This document shows positions 1 through 8,282 of a stretch of 64,000 nucleotides of DNA, one piece after another. Numbering within the stretch: the stretch's first letter is position 1; the number at the start of each line of letters is the position of its first letter. The translations under genes and the position numbers were made by a program. The stretch lies in the NCBI RefSeq assembly GCF_029076445.1, contig NZ_JARESG010000007.1:1-64000 (forward strand). The letters run 5' to 3'. This DNA is from Pseudarthrobacter naphthalenicus (lineage in GTDB: Bacteria > Actinomycetota > Actinomycetes > Actinomycetales > Micrococcaceae). The notes beneath the pieces were generated by a model that did no database searches, was not told the origin of the DNA, and saw nothing but the letters and a program-made list of their open reading frames with translations.

Positions 1-181
1 TGCCGCCGCCTTTGCCGGTTTTGGTGGCGGATTCTTTGAGTTCGGCCTTGGCGAGTTCGACTTCCTGGCGCATCAGGGTGGACAGGTCGCGGGTGACTTC
101 TCCGAGCAGGTCACCGAGCGAGGTGTTGTCCGCCTTCACATGCGCCTCCGAGGGAGGCGGCTCCGGAATGTGGTTACTCAT
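1..181 (-). CDS. Phage-holin-III family membrane protein (partial, N-terminus only)
   Basis: The window holds only the first 60 or so codons. The visible protein starts MSNHIPEPPPSEAHVK and continues with an amphipathic stretch containing LGDLLGEVTRDLSTLMRQEV and ELAKAELKE. That pattern is typical of the N-terminus of the actinobacterial holin superfamily III (DUF1469-type) proteins, which have two or more membrane helices further on, outside this window. The start ATG (179-181) shares one base with the TGA of the upstream coiled-coil gene, in a TGATG arrangement, so the two are probably translationally coupled. Despite the family name these genes are normally chromosomal, not prophage. The family call is inferred from the N-terminus alone. 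Confidence 0.65.
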   Translation of the reverse strand, partial: MSNHIPEPPPSEAHVKADNTSLGDLLGEVTRDLSTLMRQEVELAKAELKESATKTGKGGG

Positions 182-1239
182 CACAACCTGCCGTTCTGGC
201 CGTCCGCGGAGCGGTCCCGCGTCAACGGGTCATTGGCCATGGGATCGTCAGCGAGCTCCCGCTCCCGCAGGGGATCGTCCGCGAGGCGGTTATCGGACCA
301 CGGCTCTTCCGCAAGCTGGGGGCTGTCCAAGGGGCTGGCGGGACGGGCAGGCTCACCATAGCTGCTTCCCGGCGCGCCGCCGTCGAACCCTGCTGTGGTG
401 GTGGCCGGACCGGGGAGTTGAACCGGCGGAGGCTGGACGGTACCGCCGGCCGCAGGTGTGTAGGCGCCGCCGGACTCTGGATAGGCGCTGCCGGTTCCCG
501 TGTACGCATCACCGGACGGTGCGTAGCCGCCGGGGCCTGCCACGTGCTGGCCGCCGGTTTCGGCGTAACGCGCACCCGTGGAGCCCTTTGCTGACTCCGG
601 GGCGCCGGCGCTGAGGCTGCGTGTGAGCCGGCCGGCCAGCACGCCGGCTCCGGCGGCAAGGAGCAGGAAGGTTCCGGGGCGCTGCCGGGCGAAGCTCTTG
701 ACCTCGTTCAGAAGCGAGCCGGGATCGCGGCCGTCAAGCCATGCCGCCACGGAACTGGACCGCTCCGCGGCCTGGCGGACCAGGTCTGAGGCAACACCTG
801 GCTGGTCTGATGCGCGGGCCATGGAATGCAACTCTTCCGAAATTGAGCGCAGGCCACTGGCAACTTTCTGCTGCTGCGCGCCGGCCTGATCAGTGAGGTC
901 ACTGCGTGCCTGGTGGAGGAGGTCCTTCGCGTTTGCTTTCGCCTCCGATGCGACATTTGCTGCTTCGGTCTTGGCGGCCTCGGCCACGTTCTGGGCTGAA
1001 TCTGCTGCGGTCCGGGCGACGTCTGCTGCCTCGTCCTTGGCCGCATCGGTGCGGGACCCGCCCGCTCCGGCGCCGGTGGGGGCAGGGGCCGCCGGCGGGG
1101 GTGCCACGGAGCCCGTTGTGGCGGCAGGCGGGAAGGTGCTGGGGCTGCGTTCCGTGGTGAAGCTGGATTCTTCTGTGGAGCCGGAAAGGCCTGGAGAAGC
1201 CGTAAATGCCGGGTCCTCTGGCCGTTGGTTCTCTGTCAT
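181..1239 (-). CDS. Coiled-coil, membrane-associated protein of unknown function
   Basis: 352 aa. Residues 1-60 are a low-complexity Ser/Thr/Pro-rich head. Residues about 62-165 are an Ala/Lys/Glu-rich helical region (repeated A-K-x-E-A and D-x-A-x patterns, LEA-like). A single hydrophobic, glycine-rich segment follows at about 188-205 (FLLLAAGAGVLAG), then a disordered Gly/Tyr/Pro tail and an acidic tail with repeated ADDPL/ANDPL-like units. It lies directly upstream of, and overlaps, the holin-III family gene, a pairing common in Arthrobacter-like genomes. A role in envelope or membrane stress is plausible but not shown. It diverges from the TM-anchored gene at 1439, with an AT-rich promoter region between them. 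Confidence 0.6.
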   Translation of the reverse strand: MTENQRPEDPAFTASPGLSGSTEESSFTTERSPSTFPPAATTGSVAPPPAAPAPTGAGAGGSRTDAAKDEAADVARTAADSAQNVAEAAKTEAANVASEAKANAKDLLHQARSDLTDQAGAQQQKVASGLRSISEELHSMARASDQPGVASDLVRQAAERSSSVAAWLDGRDPGSLLNEVKSFARQRPGTFLLLAAGAGVLAGRLTRSLSAGAPESAKGSTGARYAETGGQHVAGPGGYAPSGDAYTGTGSAYPESGGAYTPAAGGTVQPPPVQLPGPATTTAGFDGGAPGSSYGEPARPASPLDSPQLAEEPWSDNRLADDPLRERELADDPMANDPLTRDRSADGQNGRL

Positions 1240-1303
1240 CTTCGCTCTCTCTTTCCAAAGAAGGCCGGTTGTTGATCAAGAACCAGCCATGCTGGCCGTA
1301 AAA

Positions 1304-1321
1304 TAGTAAGCATGGTTACTA
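1304..1321. promoter_or_regulatory. Inverted repeat in a divergent promoter region
   Basis: TAGTAA-GCATGG-TTACTA is a perfect 6-bp inverted repeat with a 6-bp spacer. It sits in the AT-rich gap (1240-1438) between two divergent envelope-protein genes. A further GGTTACT (1314-1320) / AGTAACC pair lies about 40 bp apart in the same gap. The position suggests a regulator site acting on one or both genes; no regulator can be named from sequence. Confidence 0.35.
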
Positions 1322-1438
1322 ATAGAACATAAGTACCCTTGCTGGTTAATTTCAAACGAGTAACCAATCAGCGGGTCCGAGCTGTCGGTATTTTCGGCGT
1401 TATGGCCCGGTCGAAGCGAATGGAAAGAGGTGGGTAGC

Positions 1439-2194
1439 TTGGACATTGCACCCTGGGTTTGGGTTGTTATTGGCATTGTTGTGGTGGTCCTTATCGTTGT
1501 TTTCCTGGTGACGGGCCGTCGGCGCCGGGCAATGCAGCAGAAGCGGGACGAGGCCAACCGCCAAAAAGCCGCTGAAATACGCCGGAAGGCCGAAGAGGTT
1601 GAGCTTGATGCGCGTGAGAAGGAAGCCCGCGCGAGCCGGGCCCGCGCGGACGCGGAACAGGCCCAGGTTCAGGCCGCGCGGCTCAAGCAGGAAGCCGAGC
1701 AGAAGTCCAATGATGCGCGCTCCCTCCGCGAGGATGTGGCGAGGCATACCGAAAAGGCCAACTCCATTGATCCGGATGTTCGTGCGGACGGGGACGCGGG
1801 CCGCGGCCGGGGCAATGTGGACCGGGACGCCATGGGGCGGGATGGGCATGCCGACACCCGCATGGGTCACAGCGCCGACCTCGGCCGGGAGGCTGTCGGC
1901 CGGGACGATGGCATGAGCCGCGACGCTGTTAACCGGGAGGGTGCCATGGGCCAGGACGCCACGAGGCGGGAGGCTGTGGACCGGGATACGCATGGCGATC
2001 TCCGTCGGGAGTCCTACCCGGATGGCCGCAGGGAAGCGGCCGAGGGCGCCGTCGGCGGTACCAGGCAGACCGAGCCGCGGGCGGAAAATTTGGCGGAGAC
2101 CCAGCAGGTGGAAGGTTCCGAGCGTGTCCAGGCTGAGGAGCTTCGTCGGCGCCGCGAACGGACCGAGGGCGACACGCCGGGCTCCGCGATCTAG
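1439..2194 (+). CDS. Membrane-anchored coiled-coil protein with Asp/Arg/Gly-rich repeats
   Basis: 251 aa from the TTG at 1439, which has AAAGAGG at 1424-1430, 8 nt upstream. A GTG at 1430 is in frame but has no ribosome site. Residues about 4-25 are one strong membrane helix (WVWVVIGIVVVVLIVVFLV) followed by a positive RRRR stop-transfer, so the bulk is probably cytoplasmic. Residues 30-110 are a long charged coiled coil rich in K/E/R/A. From about 110 to 200 the chain is built of short GRDA/RDGx/NREG-like units rich in Asp, Arg, Gly and Met. No enzymatic motif is visible. It may be a structural or stress-related envelope protein; function unknown. Confidence 0.6.
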   Translation: MDIAPWVWVVIGIVVVVLIVVFLVTGRRRRAMQQKRDEANRQKAAEIRRKAEEVELDAREKEARASRARADAEQAQVQAARLKQEAEQKSNDARSLREDVARHTEKANSIDPDVRADGDAGRGRGNVDRDAMGRDGHADTRMGHSADLGREAVGRDDGMSRDAVNREGAMGQDATRREAVDRDTHGDLRRESYPDGRREAAEGAVGGTRQTEPRAENLAETQQVEGSERVQAEELRRRRERTEGDTPGSAI

Positions 2195-2280
2195 GCGCGT
2201 GGATACCCAAAAATCTTTGTAGCAGTTCCTGCGGGGTGGTTGGCCGGTGAATCGGTCAACTGCCCCGCAAGCATTGTTTT

Positions 2281-2294
2281 ATAAGCAGGCTTAT
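2281..2294. promoter_or_regulatory. Palindrome upstream of the sigma-factor gene
   Basis: ATAAGC-AG-GCTTAT, a perfect 6-bp inverted repeat, lies about 60 bp upstream of the sigma-factor start in the AT-rich stretch 2270-2315. This is where a promoter or operator for that gene would be expected. No exact -35/-10 pair could be assigned. Confidence 0.3.
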
Positions 2295-2354
2295 GATTTC
2301 CTACTTCTAAGTCTTGCCACAGGCTTTCGGACCATCACCCGGAGGACGCTGACA

Positions 2355-3380
2355 ATGCCCGAACTCCTCGCTGTCCTTGCCCGAAATACCGCTCCTTCCC
2401 GCGCGCTGCCCCCGGAGCAGCCCCGGCCGGCCACGCAAGGGCTCCCCGACCAGACACCGCAAATACCTCCGGAGCCGGCGCCGGAAACGCCCGCCCCCAC
2501 CGGAGCGCCCGTCACCACCCAAGCGCCAATCTCCAAAGGGGGAAAGCTCCGGGAAGCCTTTGAAAACGGGCTGGTCCTGGATTACTTGGATCTCGCTGAA
2601 GCGCTGGCCGCACGCTTCGAAGCCCGCGGCCGCGAACGGGCGGATCTGAACCAGGTGGCCTACCTCGGCCTGGTGAAGGCCGCGAAGGGCTTCGATCGCA
2701 GCAAAGGGGACAGTTTCCCCGCCTACGCCGCTCCCACCATCACCGGCGAACTCAAACGGTATCTGCGGGACCGCAGCTGGATGGTCCGGCCGCCGCGGCA
2801 CATCCAGGATTTACGCTCCCGGCTCTTCCGGGCAGAGCCGGAACTCACCCAGGCGCTCGGGCGGACTCCCAAGGTTTCCGAACTTGCCCAACACCTGGAG
2901 GTGGAATCCGGCGAGGTGCTGGAGGCCATCAGCGCTGCCAGCAGCCTCCACCCTGACTCGCTCGACGCCGTCCCTCCCCATGGCGGGGCACTGCCGGCCT
3001 CCGAGGTCCTTGCCTGCGCCGACACGCCCCTTGAACGCTTGGAGGAACTCTCCTGCCTGCGCGTGGCCATGGGGGAACTGAACGCCGCAGACCGGGAGCT
3101 GCTGTACCGCCGGTACTTCTGCGAGGAGACGCAGGTGGAACTCGGCAAGCGGCTCGGCATGACCCAGATGCAGGTTTCGCGGCGCTTGGCACGTGTCCTC
3201 GTGGACCTGCAGCGCCGGCTCCTGGACAGCAGCCGGCCCGTGGAGAACGATCAGGGTTCGGGCGGCAGCCCGGCCGCCGCCAGCAACACATCCTCCACCG
3301 TCACGCCCAGCAACGCCGGATCCGGGCTGTCTGCGAAAGGGTCACCGCGGCGCAGGTCGTCCCGCGTCAAAACCACATGA
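2355..3380 (+). CDS. SigB/SigF-type alternative sigma factor
   Basis: 341 aa from ATG 2355, with GGAGGA at 2341-2346, 8 nt upstream; a longer in-frame extension to 2247 lacks a ribosome site. After a Pro-rich head of about 55 residues, region 2 is clear (DLNQVAYLGLVKAAKGFD, then FPAYAAPTITGELKRYLRD), followed by the W-x-VRPPRHIQ region 3 start and a region 4 HTH (ETQVELGKRLGMTQMQVSRR). This is the architecture of the stress/sporulation sigma-B/F/G group, which directs RNA polymerase to stress promoters and is normally held by an anti-sigma factor. No anti-sigma gene adjoins it. The last 45 or so residues are low complexity and are read from the antisense strand of the converging glycosyltransferase gene, a 3' overlap of about 130 bp. 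Confidence 0.85.
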   Translation: MPELLAVLARNTAPSRALPPEQPRPATQGLPDQTPQIPPEPAPETPAPTGAPVTTQAPISKGGKLREAFENGLVLDYLDLAEALAARFEARGRERADLNQVAYLGLVKAAKGFDRSKGDSFPAYAAPTITGELKRYLRDRSWMVRPPRHIQDLRSRLFRAEPELTQALGRTPKVSELAQHLEVESGEVLEAISAASSLHPDSLDAVPPHGGALPASEVLACADTPLERLEELSCLRVAMGELNAADRELLYRRYFCEETQVELGKRLGMTQMQVSRRLARVLVDLQRRLLDSSRPVENDQGSGGSPAAASNTSSTVTPSNAGSGLSAKGSPRRRSSRVKTT

Positions 3381-4222
3381 GGGCCAGGAGGCGGACCCCA
3401 GCGTCCGGGGCCAACCGGGCCGAAAAGAACAATCGAGGGGCGGCCGTAGGCAGAGGCCAGATGTGCCGCCCCGGTGTCGGCAGAGATGACCAGCCTCGCG
3501 GCAGCAACGCAGGCGGCGAACTCCCGCAGCTGCAGGCTGCCCGCCAGCACGGCGCTGCCCGCTAATCCGGCCTGGTCACAGATTTCCAGTGCGCGCCGGC
3601 GCTCTTGGCTGCTTCCGGTAAAAACGACGCGGTGGCCGTTGTCAGACAGGCGCCTGGCCACCATGGCAAACCGGTCTGCCGGCCAAAGCCGGCTGGCAAA
3701 GGCCGCACCCACATGGATCACGGTTGCACCGGCAACCCGTGCCGCTATCGGGGGGACGTCCAGGTTCACGTCGTGGGGGTCGGCGGCGATCCCGTGCCAT
3801 TGCAGGAGGCGGGTCCATCTGGCGCGCTCGTTGAGGTCTTCCACCCAGCCCGGCCCGTCCACGCCCCTGCCATGGTGCGCCACGACCAGCCTGGGTCTGA
3901 CCTCCTGGAGCAAGGCTGTGCTTTGCGGGCCCTTGCCATGGAGATTAACGGCGATATCCACTGATCCGCGCGGAAGGGGGAGGGGCTCATCCAGGCCGCG
4001 GACAGGCAGCAGTCCATAACCGCCCACCAGCTCAACAGCATCGGACAGCCATTCAGGGGACGCGTAGAGCAGGTGATGGTGCGGGAAGGCCCTGCGCAGG
4101 GCATGCAAGGCGGGAACAGCGACGAGGAGATCGCCCAGACCCAGGGCACGGAGCACTACCAGGCGGGGACGGGCACCGCCGCCTTCCGTGGTCTGCGGCG
4201 ACATCACTGCACGCGGCAACAT
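3251..4222 (-). CDS. Glycosyltransferase family 9 (heptosyltransferase family)
   Basis: 323 aa from ATG 4222, which has GGAGG 8 nt upstream (a GTG sits one codon earlier). It shows the GT9 two-domain layout: LRALGLGDLLVAVPALHALR at the N-terminus (the G-x-GD acceptor-side loop), a central linker, and a nucleotide-sugar-binding C-domain with IHVGAAFASRLWPADRFA and the signature ISADTGAAHLASAYGRPSIV-like segment. GT9 enzymes typically move heptose from ADP-heptose to an acceptor. It diverges from the GmhB/GT9 operon at 4344 across a 121-bp gap and converges on the sigma-factor gene with a 130-bp overlap. First of three GT9 genes in this cluster. Confidence 0.85.
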   Translation of the reverse strand: MLPRAVMSPQTTEGGGARPRLVVLRALGLGDLLVAVPALHALRRAFPHHHLLYASPEWLSDAVELVGGYGLLPVRGLDEPLPLPRGSVDIAVNLHGKGPQSTALLQEVRPRLVVAHHGRGVDGPGWVEDLNERARWTRLLQWHGIAADPHDVNLDVPPIAARVAGATVIHVGAAFASRLWPADRFAMVARRLSDNGHRVVFTGSSQERRRALEICDQAGLAGSAVLAGSLQLREFAACVAAARLVISADTGAAHLASAYGRPSIVLFGPVGPGRWGPPPGPHVVLTRDDLRRGDPFADSPDPALLGVTVEDVLLAAAGLPPEP

Positions 4223-4343
4223 CACACTGCCCTCCCTGGGAACGCCACGATGCCCCTGCGATGAGGCCCGTTCCGAGGAGTCTATTCCGGGGAAATGCCC
4301 GGTGGCTTGTTTAGGAACTGCCCCGCCGGGGAACTACGTCCAT

Positions 4344-4880
4344 ATGGGAAGCTCCGTAACATCGCAGCTCAGGGCTGTCCTGTTCGACCGGGACGGCACC
4401 TTGGTGGTTGACGTCCCCTACAACAGCGACCCCGGCATGGTGCGTGCCATGCCCGGGGCCAAAAGCGTGTTGGATTCCCTCCGTGCCCGGGGCCTGGCAG
4501 TAGGAGTCATCAGTAATCAGTCCGGCGTCGCAAGAGGCATCCTTACCGAGGCCGACGTGGCCGGCGTCAACGCCAGGGTGGAGGAACTCCTGGGCCCCTT
4601 TGACGTGTGGGAGGTGTGCTTCCACGGGCCTTCCGACGGCTGCGCGTGCCGGAAACCTGAGCCCGGGATGGTGCACAGCGCCTGCCGGCGCCTGGGAACC
4701 CACCCCTCTGAGGCAGGGCTGGTCGGCGACATCGGCAGTGATCTCGGGGCGGCCGAGGCTGCGGGAGCCCGGGGAGTTTTGGTGCCCACCCAGGTCACGC
4801 GGTCCGAGGAAATCACCGCAGCAAAGCTGGTGGCACGGGATCTGGCCGGGGCAGTGGACCTGCTACTGGGCGGTGCCTGA
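4344..4880 (+). CDS. gmhB: HAD phosphatase, GmhB-like (heptose 1,7-bisphosphate 7-phosphatase family)
   Basis: 178 aa. HAD motif I is DRDGTL with the extra Asp typical of this family, motif II is SNQSGVARG, and motif III includes RKPEPGM. Between II and III is C-F-H...C-A-C-R-K-P, matching the zinc-binding loop (C-x-H...C-x-C) that marks GmhB proteins. The family removes the 7-phosphate from D-glycero-D-manno-heptose 1,7-bisphosphate. ATG 4344 was chosen because the HAD fold begins directly after it; the in-frame extension upstream overlaps the divergent gene and has no fold. Its TGA overlaps the next ATG (TGATG). It is the first gene of a tightly coupled operon of six ORFs running to 10347. 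Confidence 0.82.
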   Translation: MGSSVTSQLRAVLFDRDGTLVVDVPYNSDPGMVRAMPGAKSVLDSLRARGLAVGVISNQSGVARGILTEADVAGVNARVEELLGPFDVWEVCFHGPSDGCACRKPEPGMVHSACRRLGTHPSEAGLVGDIGSDLGAAEAAGARGVLVPTQVTRSEEITAAKLVARDLAGAVDLLLGGA

Positions 4881-5980
4881 TGGGCCGGGTTCTGGTGGCC
4901 CGGCTGGACAGCCTGGGCGATGTACTGCTGGCGGGCCCGGCCGTGCGCGCCGTGGCCAACGGTCGGCAGCCCGACGGGAGCCAGCCCAATTACGTGGTGA
5001 TGCTTTGCGGCCGGCAGGGCGAAACTGCAGCGGCGATGCTGCCCGGCGTGGGGGAGGTCTACAGCTGGGACAGCCCCTGGATCATGAACCCCGCGCCGCA
5101 GATGACCCGCCCCCATGCCGACCGGCTGATCGATTATGTGCGCAACTCCCGGATCACCGAGGCCGTCATCCTGACCTCCTTCCATCAGTCCCCGCTGCCG
5201 CTGGCACTGCTGCTGCGGCTGGCGGGCGTGGAGCGGATCAGCGGCGCCTCCACCGACTATGCGGGCTCCCTGCTGGACGTCAGGCTCAGGCCCGGCGAGG
5301 ACATTCCGGAGGACCAGCCCGAAGCTGAGCGGGCCCTGGGGATCGCGCGGGCAGCCGGCTTCCAGCTGCCCCGCGGGGACGACGGGAAACTCCGGGTGCA
5401 TTCCGTTCCGGACGTCACGGAGCTGGTGGGGGAGAGACCTTACGTGGTGGTTCATCCCGGCGCAGCCGTTCCCGCCAGGGCCTGGCCGCCGCTGCATCAC
5501 GCCGCCGCCGTGGAACTCCTGGCCGGAGCAGGACATCGCGTGGTGGTGACCGGCGGGCCGGCCGAGATGTCCCTGACCGCCACCGTGGCCGGACCGTCGG
5601 CACAAGACCTTGGCGGCCGCACGGACCTGCGCACCCTTGCCGGCGTCCTGGCCGGCGCTGACGCGGTGGTGACGGGAAACACCGGGCCGGCCCACCTGGC
5701 CGCAGCTGTGGGAACACCGGTGGTGTGCCTGTTTTCCCCCGTGGTCCCCGCCGTCCGCTGGGCCCCGTACGGCGTCCCGCTGGAGCTGCTGGGAGACCAG
5801 AATGCTGCCTGCCGCCTGACCCGGGCGAGGATCTGCCCGGTCCCCGGGCACCCGTGCCTGGATTCGGTGTCTCCGGAAGACGTGATGCAGGCGGTGGAAC
5901 GCCTGATCGGCGGCGTGGCTTCCCTCAGCACGCACGCGAGCACCCGGCTCGGCACGCGCAGAAAGGACCGCAGCCCATGA
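4880..5980 (+). CDS. Glycosyltransferase family 9
   Basis: 366 aa. The N-terminal motif VARLDSLGDVLLAGPAVRAV and the C-terminal VVHPGAAVPARAWPPLHHA and VVTGNTGPAHLAAAVGTPVV segments are the usual GT9 hallmarks. Length fits the family (about 320-390 aa). The start overlaps the GmhB-like stop by one base, and the stop overlaps the next start (ATGA), so it should be made from the same mRNA. The probable role is transfer of a heptose or related sugar onto a cell-envelope acceptor at the cytoplasmic face; the donor is inferred from the neighbours. Confidence 0.85.
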   Translation: MGRVLVARLDSLGDVLLAGPAVRAVANGRQPDGSQPNYVVMLCGRQGETAAAMLPGVGEVYSWDSPWIMNPAPQMTRPHADRLIDYVRNSRITEAVILTSFHQSPLPLALLLRLAGVERISGASTDYAGSLLDVRLRPGEDIPEDQPEAERALGIARAAGFQLPRGDDGKLRVHSVPDVTELVGERPYVVVHPGAAVPARAWPPLHHAAAVELLAGAGHRVVVTGGPAEMSLTATVAGPSAQDLGGRTDLRTLAGVLAGADAVVTGNTGPAHLAAAVGTPVVCLFSPVVPAVRWAPYGVPLELLGDQNAACRLTRARICPVPGHPCLDSVSPEDVMQAVERLIGGVASLSTHASTRLGTRRKDRSP

Positions 5981-7035
5981 GGATCCTGTTGTGGCACGTC
6001 CACGGATCATGGACCGACGCGTTTGTCCGCGGCAGCCATGAGTACCTCTTCCCGGTGCTCCCCGGGGGCGGACCCTGGGGCTTGGGCCGGGCAGGCAGGG
6101 ACTGGCCGGACTCCGTCCGGGAGGTGGCGCTGGCGCACCTCGACGCGGACGCGATAGACGCCGTCGTGCTTCAGCGGCCGGAGGAAATCGGGGAGGTGGC
6201 AGAACGGCTCGGCCGCCGTCCCGGCGGTGACCTTCCTGCGGTGTTCGTGGAACACAACACGCCAAAGGTGAATTTCCCGTTCAGCCGGCACCCGCTGGCT
6301 GACCAGGACAGCATTCCGGTGGTGCACGTGACGCACTTCAACAAGCTCGCCTGGGACACCGGGCGGGCCCCGTCGCTGGTGGTGGAACACGGCATCCCGG
6401 ACCCGGGCCACCTGTACACGGGCGAACTGCCGGAGCTGGGCGTCGTGGTGAACGAGCCCGTGCGCCGGGGACGGGTGACCGGAACGGACCTGCTGCCGGC
6501 GTTCGCTGCCGTGGCCCCGGTCCATGTGTTCGGGATGAAGACCGAAGGCCTGGCCGCCGCCGCCGGGTTCGAAACCTCCCGGCTCCGTCTCCGCGGTGAC
6601 CTCAAACCCCGCGAGCTCCACCGCGAACTGGCCCGCTGCCGGGTCTATGTCCACCCCATGCGCTGGACGTCGCTGGGGCTGTCCCTGCTGGAAGCCATGC
6701 ACCTGGGCATGCCGGTCCTGGCCCTCGCCACCACGGAAGCACCCCGGGCGGTCCCGGCGGAGGCGGGCACGGTATCCGCCGACGTCGGGGAGCTCCTCCA
6801 CACCGCCCGGCGCCTCCTCGCCAATCCGGAGGAGGCCCGGCGGCGGGGTACTGCGGCGCGTGAAGCGGCCCTCGCACGCTACAGCCTGGGCAGGTTCCTG
6901 GCTGACTGGGACGCGGTCCTTGCCGAGCTGCGGCCCCGGCGTCTGGCCAGCAGAAGCCCGGGTGACGGCGAACCGGCCAGTGAACGTCAGGAAGAGCAGA
7001 TCCTTGTTCCGGCGCGAGAGAGGAAGTCCCCATGA
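5977..7035 (+). CDS. Glycosyltransferase (GT4-like)
   Basis: 352 aa from ATG 5977, overlapping the preceding stop in ATGA. The N-terminal half is a Rossmann-type acceptor domain (MRILLWHVHGSWTDAFVRGS). The C-terminal half has the GT4-type donor region, with DLKPRELHRELARCRVYVHP and SLGLSLLEAMHLGMPVLALA containing the E-x7-E-like position. It lacks a clear GPGP-type N-terminal loop and is more divergent than its downstream neighbour. Donor and acceptor are unknown. The stop overlaps the next start. Confidence 0.75.
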   Translation: MRILLWHVHGSWTDAFVRGSHEYLFPVLPGGGPWGLGRAGRDWPDSVREVALAHLDADAIDAVVLQRPEEIGEVAERLGRRPGGDLPAVFVEHNTPKVNFPFSRHPLADQDSIPVVHVTHFNKLAWDTGRAPSLVVEHGIPDPGHLYTGELPELGVVVNEPVRRGRVTGTDLLPAFAAVAPVHVFGMKTEGLAAAAGFETSRLRLRGDLKPRELHRELARCRVYVHPMRWTSLGLSLLEAMHLGMPVLALATTEAPRAVPAEAGTVSADVGELLHTARRLLANPEEARRRGTAAREAALARYSLGRFLADWDAVLAELRPRRLASRSPGDGEPASERQEEQILVPARERKSP

Positions 7036-8282
7036 GAATCTCCATGGTTTCAGAACATGCCAGCCCGCTGGCCGCGCTGGGCGGAGTGGACGCCGGTGGC
7101 CAAAACGTCCACGTTGCAGCATTGTCGGAGGCCCTCGCCGCCCGGGGCCACAGCGTCACCGTCTACACCCGGCGCGACGCACCGCAACTGCCCCGGCGGG
7201 TGCCGGTGGGCCCACGGCTCGAGGTGGTCAACGTGGACGCCGGGCCTGCCCGCCACATCCCCAAGGATGAGCTGCTCCCGTTTATGGGGGCTCTCGCGGA
7301 CGGCATCGCCACGGACTGGGGCCAGCAGCCGCCGGACGTGGTCCACGGCCATTTCTGGATGTCGGGTCTCGCGGCGCTGGACGCTGCCGGGCGGTATGCG
7401 GGCTTCCGGATCCCGGTGGTCCAGACGTTCCATGCGCTGGGCACCGTCAAACGCCGGCACCAGGGCGCCGATGACACCAGCCCGCGGGAGCGCCGCTGGC
7501 TGGAACCGGGCGTGGGACGTTCCGCTGACCGGATCATCGCCACCTGCCCGGATGAAGTTTTCGAACTCCGGGCCATGGGCATCGACACGGCCAAGGTATC
7601 CGTTGCGCCGTGCGGCGTGGACCTTGGACTTTTCACGGCCGACGGGCCGGCCGCCCCGCGGCCGCGCAGCCACCGCATCCTCTCGGTGGGGCGCCTGGTG
7701 CCCCGCAAGGGCGTTGACCTGGTGATCCGTGCGCTTCCGCAGCTCGCCGCGGCGGGCTATGACGACGTCGAACTCCTGATCGTGGGCGGCGGTGCCGAGG
7801 CGGGGCTGCTGGAGTCCGATCCGGAGGTGCGCCGCCTCCTGGCGTTGGCCGCGGAACTCGGTGTCAGGGACAAAGTGACCCTGCTGGGCCACGTGCCCCG
7901 GGCTGAGATGCCGGCGATTTTCCGCAGCGCTGACGCCGTGGTGTGTGCCCCCTGGTACGAGCCTTTCGGGATTGTCCCGTTGGAAGCAATGGCGTGCGGG
8001 GTCCCCGTGGTGGCTGCCGCCGTCGGTGGCCTCCGCGACACCGTCGTGGACGGCGGCACGGGGATCCACGTCCCGCCGCGGGATCCGCAGGCCATCGCCT
8101 CCGCGCTGACACGCCTGCTCGGCGAGCCCGCACTGCGCGCAGAACTGGGCGCGGCCGGGCAGCGGCGCGCCCGCTCACGCTATTCATGGCAGCGGGTGGC
8201 CGCCGAAACCGAAAAGGCATACGAACTGGCGGTGGCGGCAATGCCCGCCGGGCAGGTCCGGATGGAAGGAGTTGCGCTGTGA
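7032..8282 (+). CDS. Glycosyltransferase family 4, MshA-like
   Basis: 416 aa. The N-terminal loop GGVDAGGQNVHVAALSEAL is the family's sugar-phosphate acceptor loop. The middle carries HGHFWMSGLAAL and VQTFHALG. The C-terminal donor domain has ILSVGRLVPRKGVDLVIRAL, CAPWYEPFGIVPLEAMACG (with the E-x7-E pair) and VVAAAVGGLRDTVVDG. Closest families are actinobacterial MshA/sucrose-phosphate-synthase-like GT4 enzymes, but in this context it probably builds the same glycan as the surrounding GT9 proteins, not mycothiol. ATGA overlap with the upstream gene; its TGA overlaps the GTG start of the isomerase gene. Confidence 0.82.
   Translation: MRISMVSEHASPLAALGGVDAGGQNVHVAALSEALAARGHSVTVYTRRDAPQLPRRVPVGPRLEVVNVDAGPARHIPKDELLPFMGALADGIATDWGQQPPDVVHGHFWMSGLAALDAAGRYAGFRIPVVQTFHALGTVKRRHQGADDTSPRERRWLEPGVGRSADRIIATCPDEVFELRAMGIDTAKVSVAPCGVDLGLFTADGPAAPRPRSHRILSVGRLVPRKGVDLVIRALPQLAAAGYDDVELLIVGGGAEAGLLESDPEVRRLLALAAELGVRDKVTLLGHVPRAEMPAIFRSADAVVCAPWYEPFGIVPLEAMACGVPVVAAAVGGLRDTVVDGGTGIHVPPRDPQAIASALTRLLGEPALRAELGAAGQRRARSRYSWQRVAAETEKAYELAVAAMPAGQVRMEGVAL

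Noticed and set aside
1-181. Prophage edge, from the holin-family gene
   Set aside because: This holin-III family is chromosomal in actinobacteria and no other phage gene is present.
4517-6265. 582-aa open frame on the minus strand
   Set aside because: It lies wholly antisense to the GmhB-like and GT9 genes, has Pro/Gly/Arg-rich composition and no domain. Such long antisense frames are an artefact of high GC; the same applies to those at 8659-10236, 27488-29140 and 40452-42983 on the minus strand.
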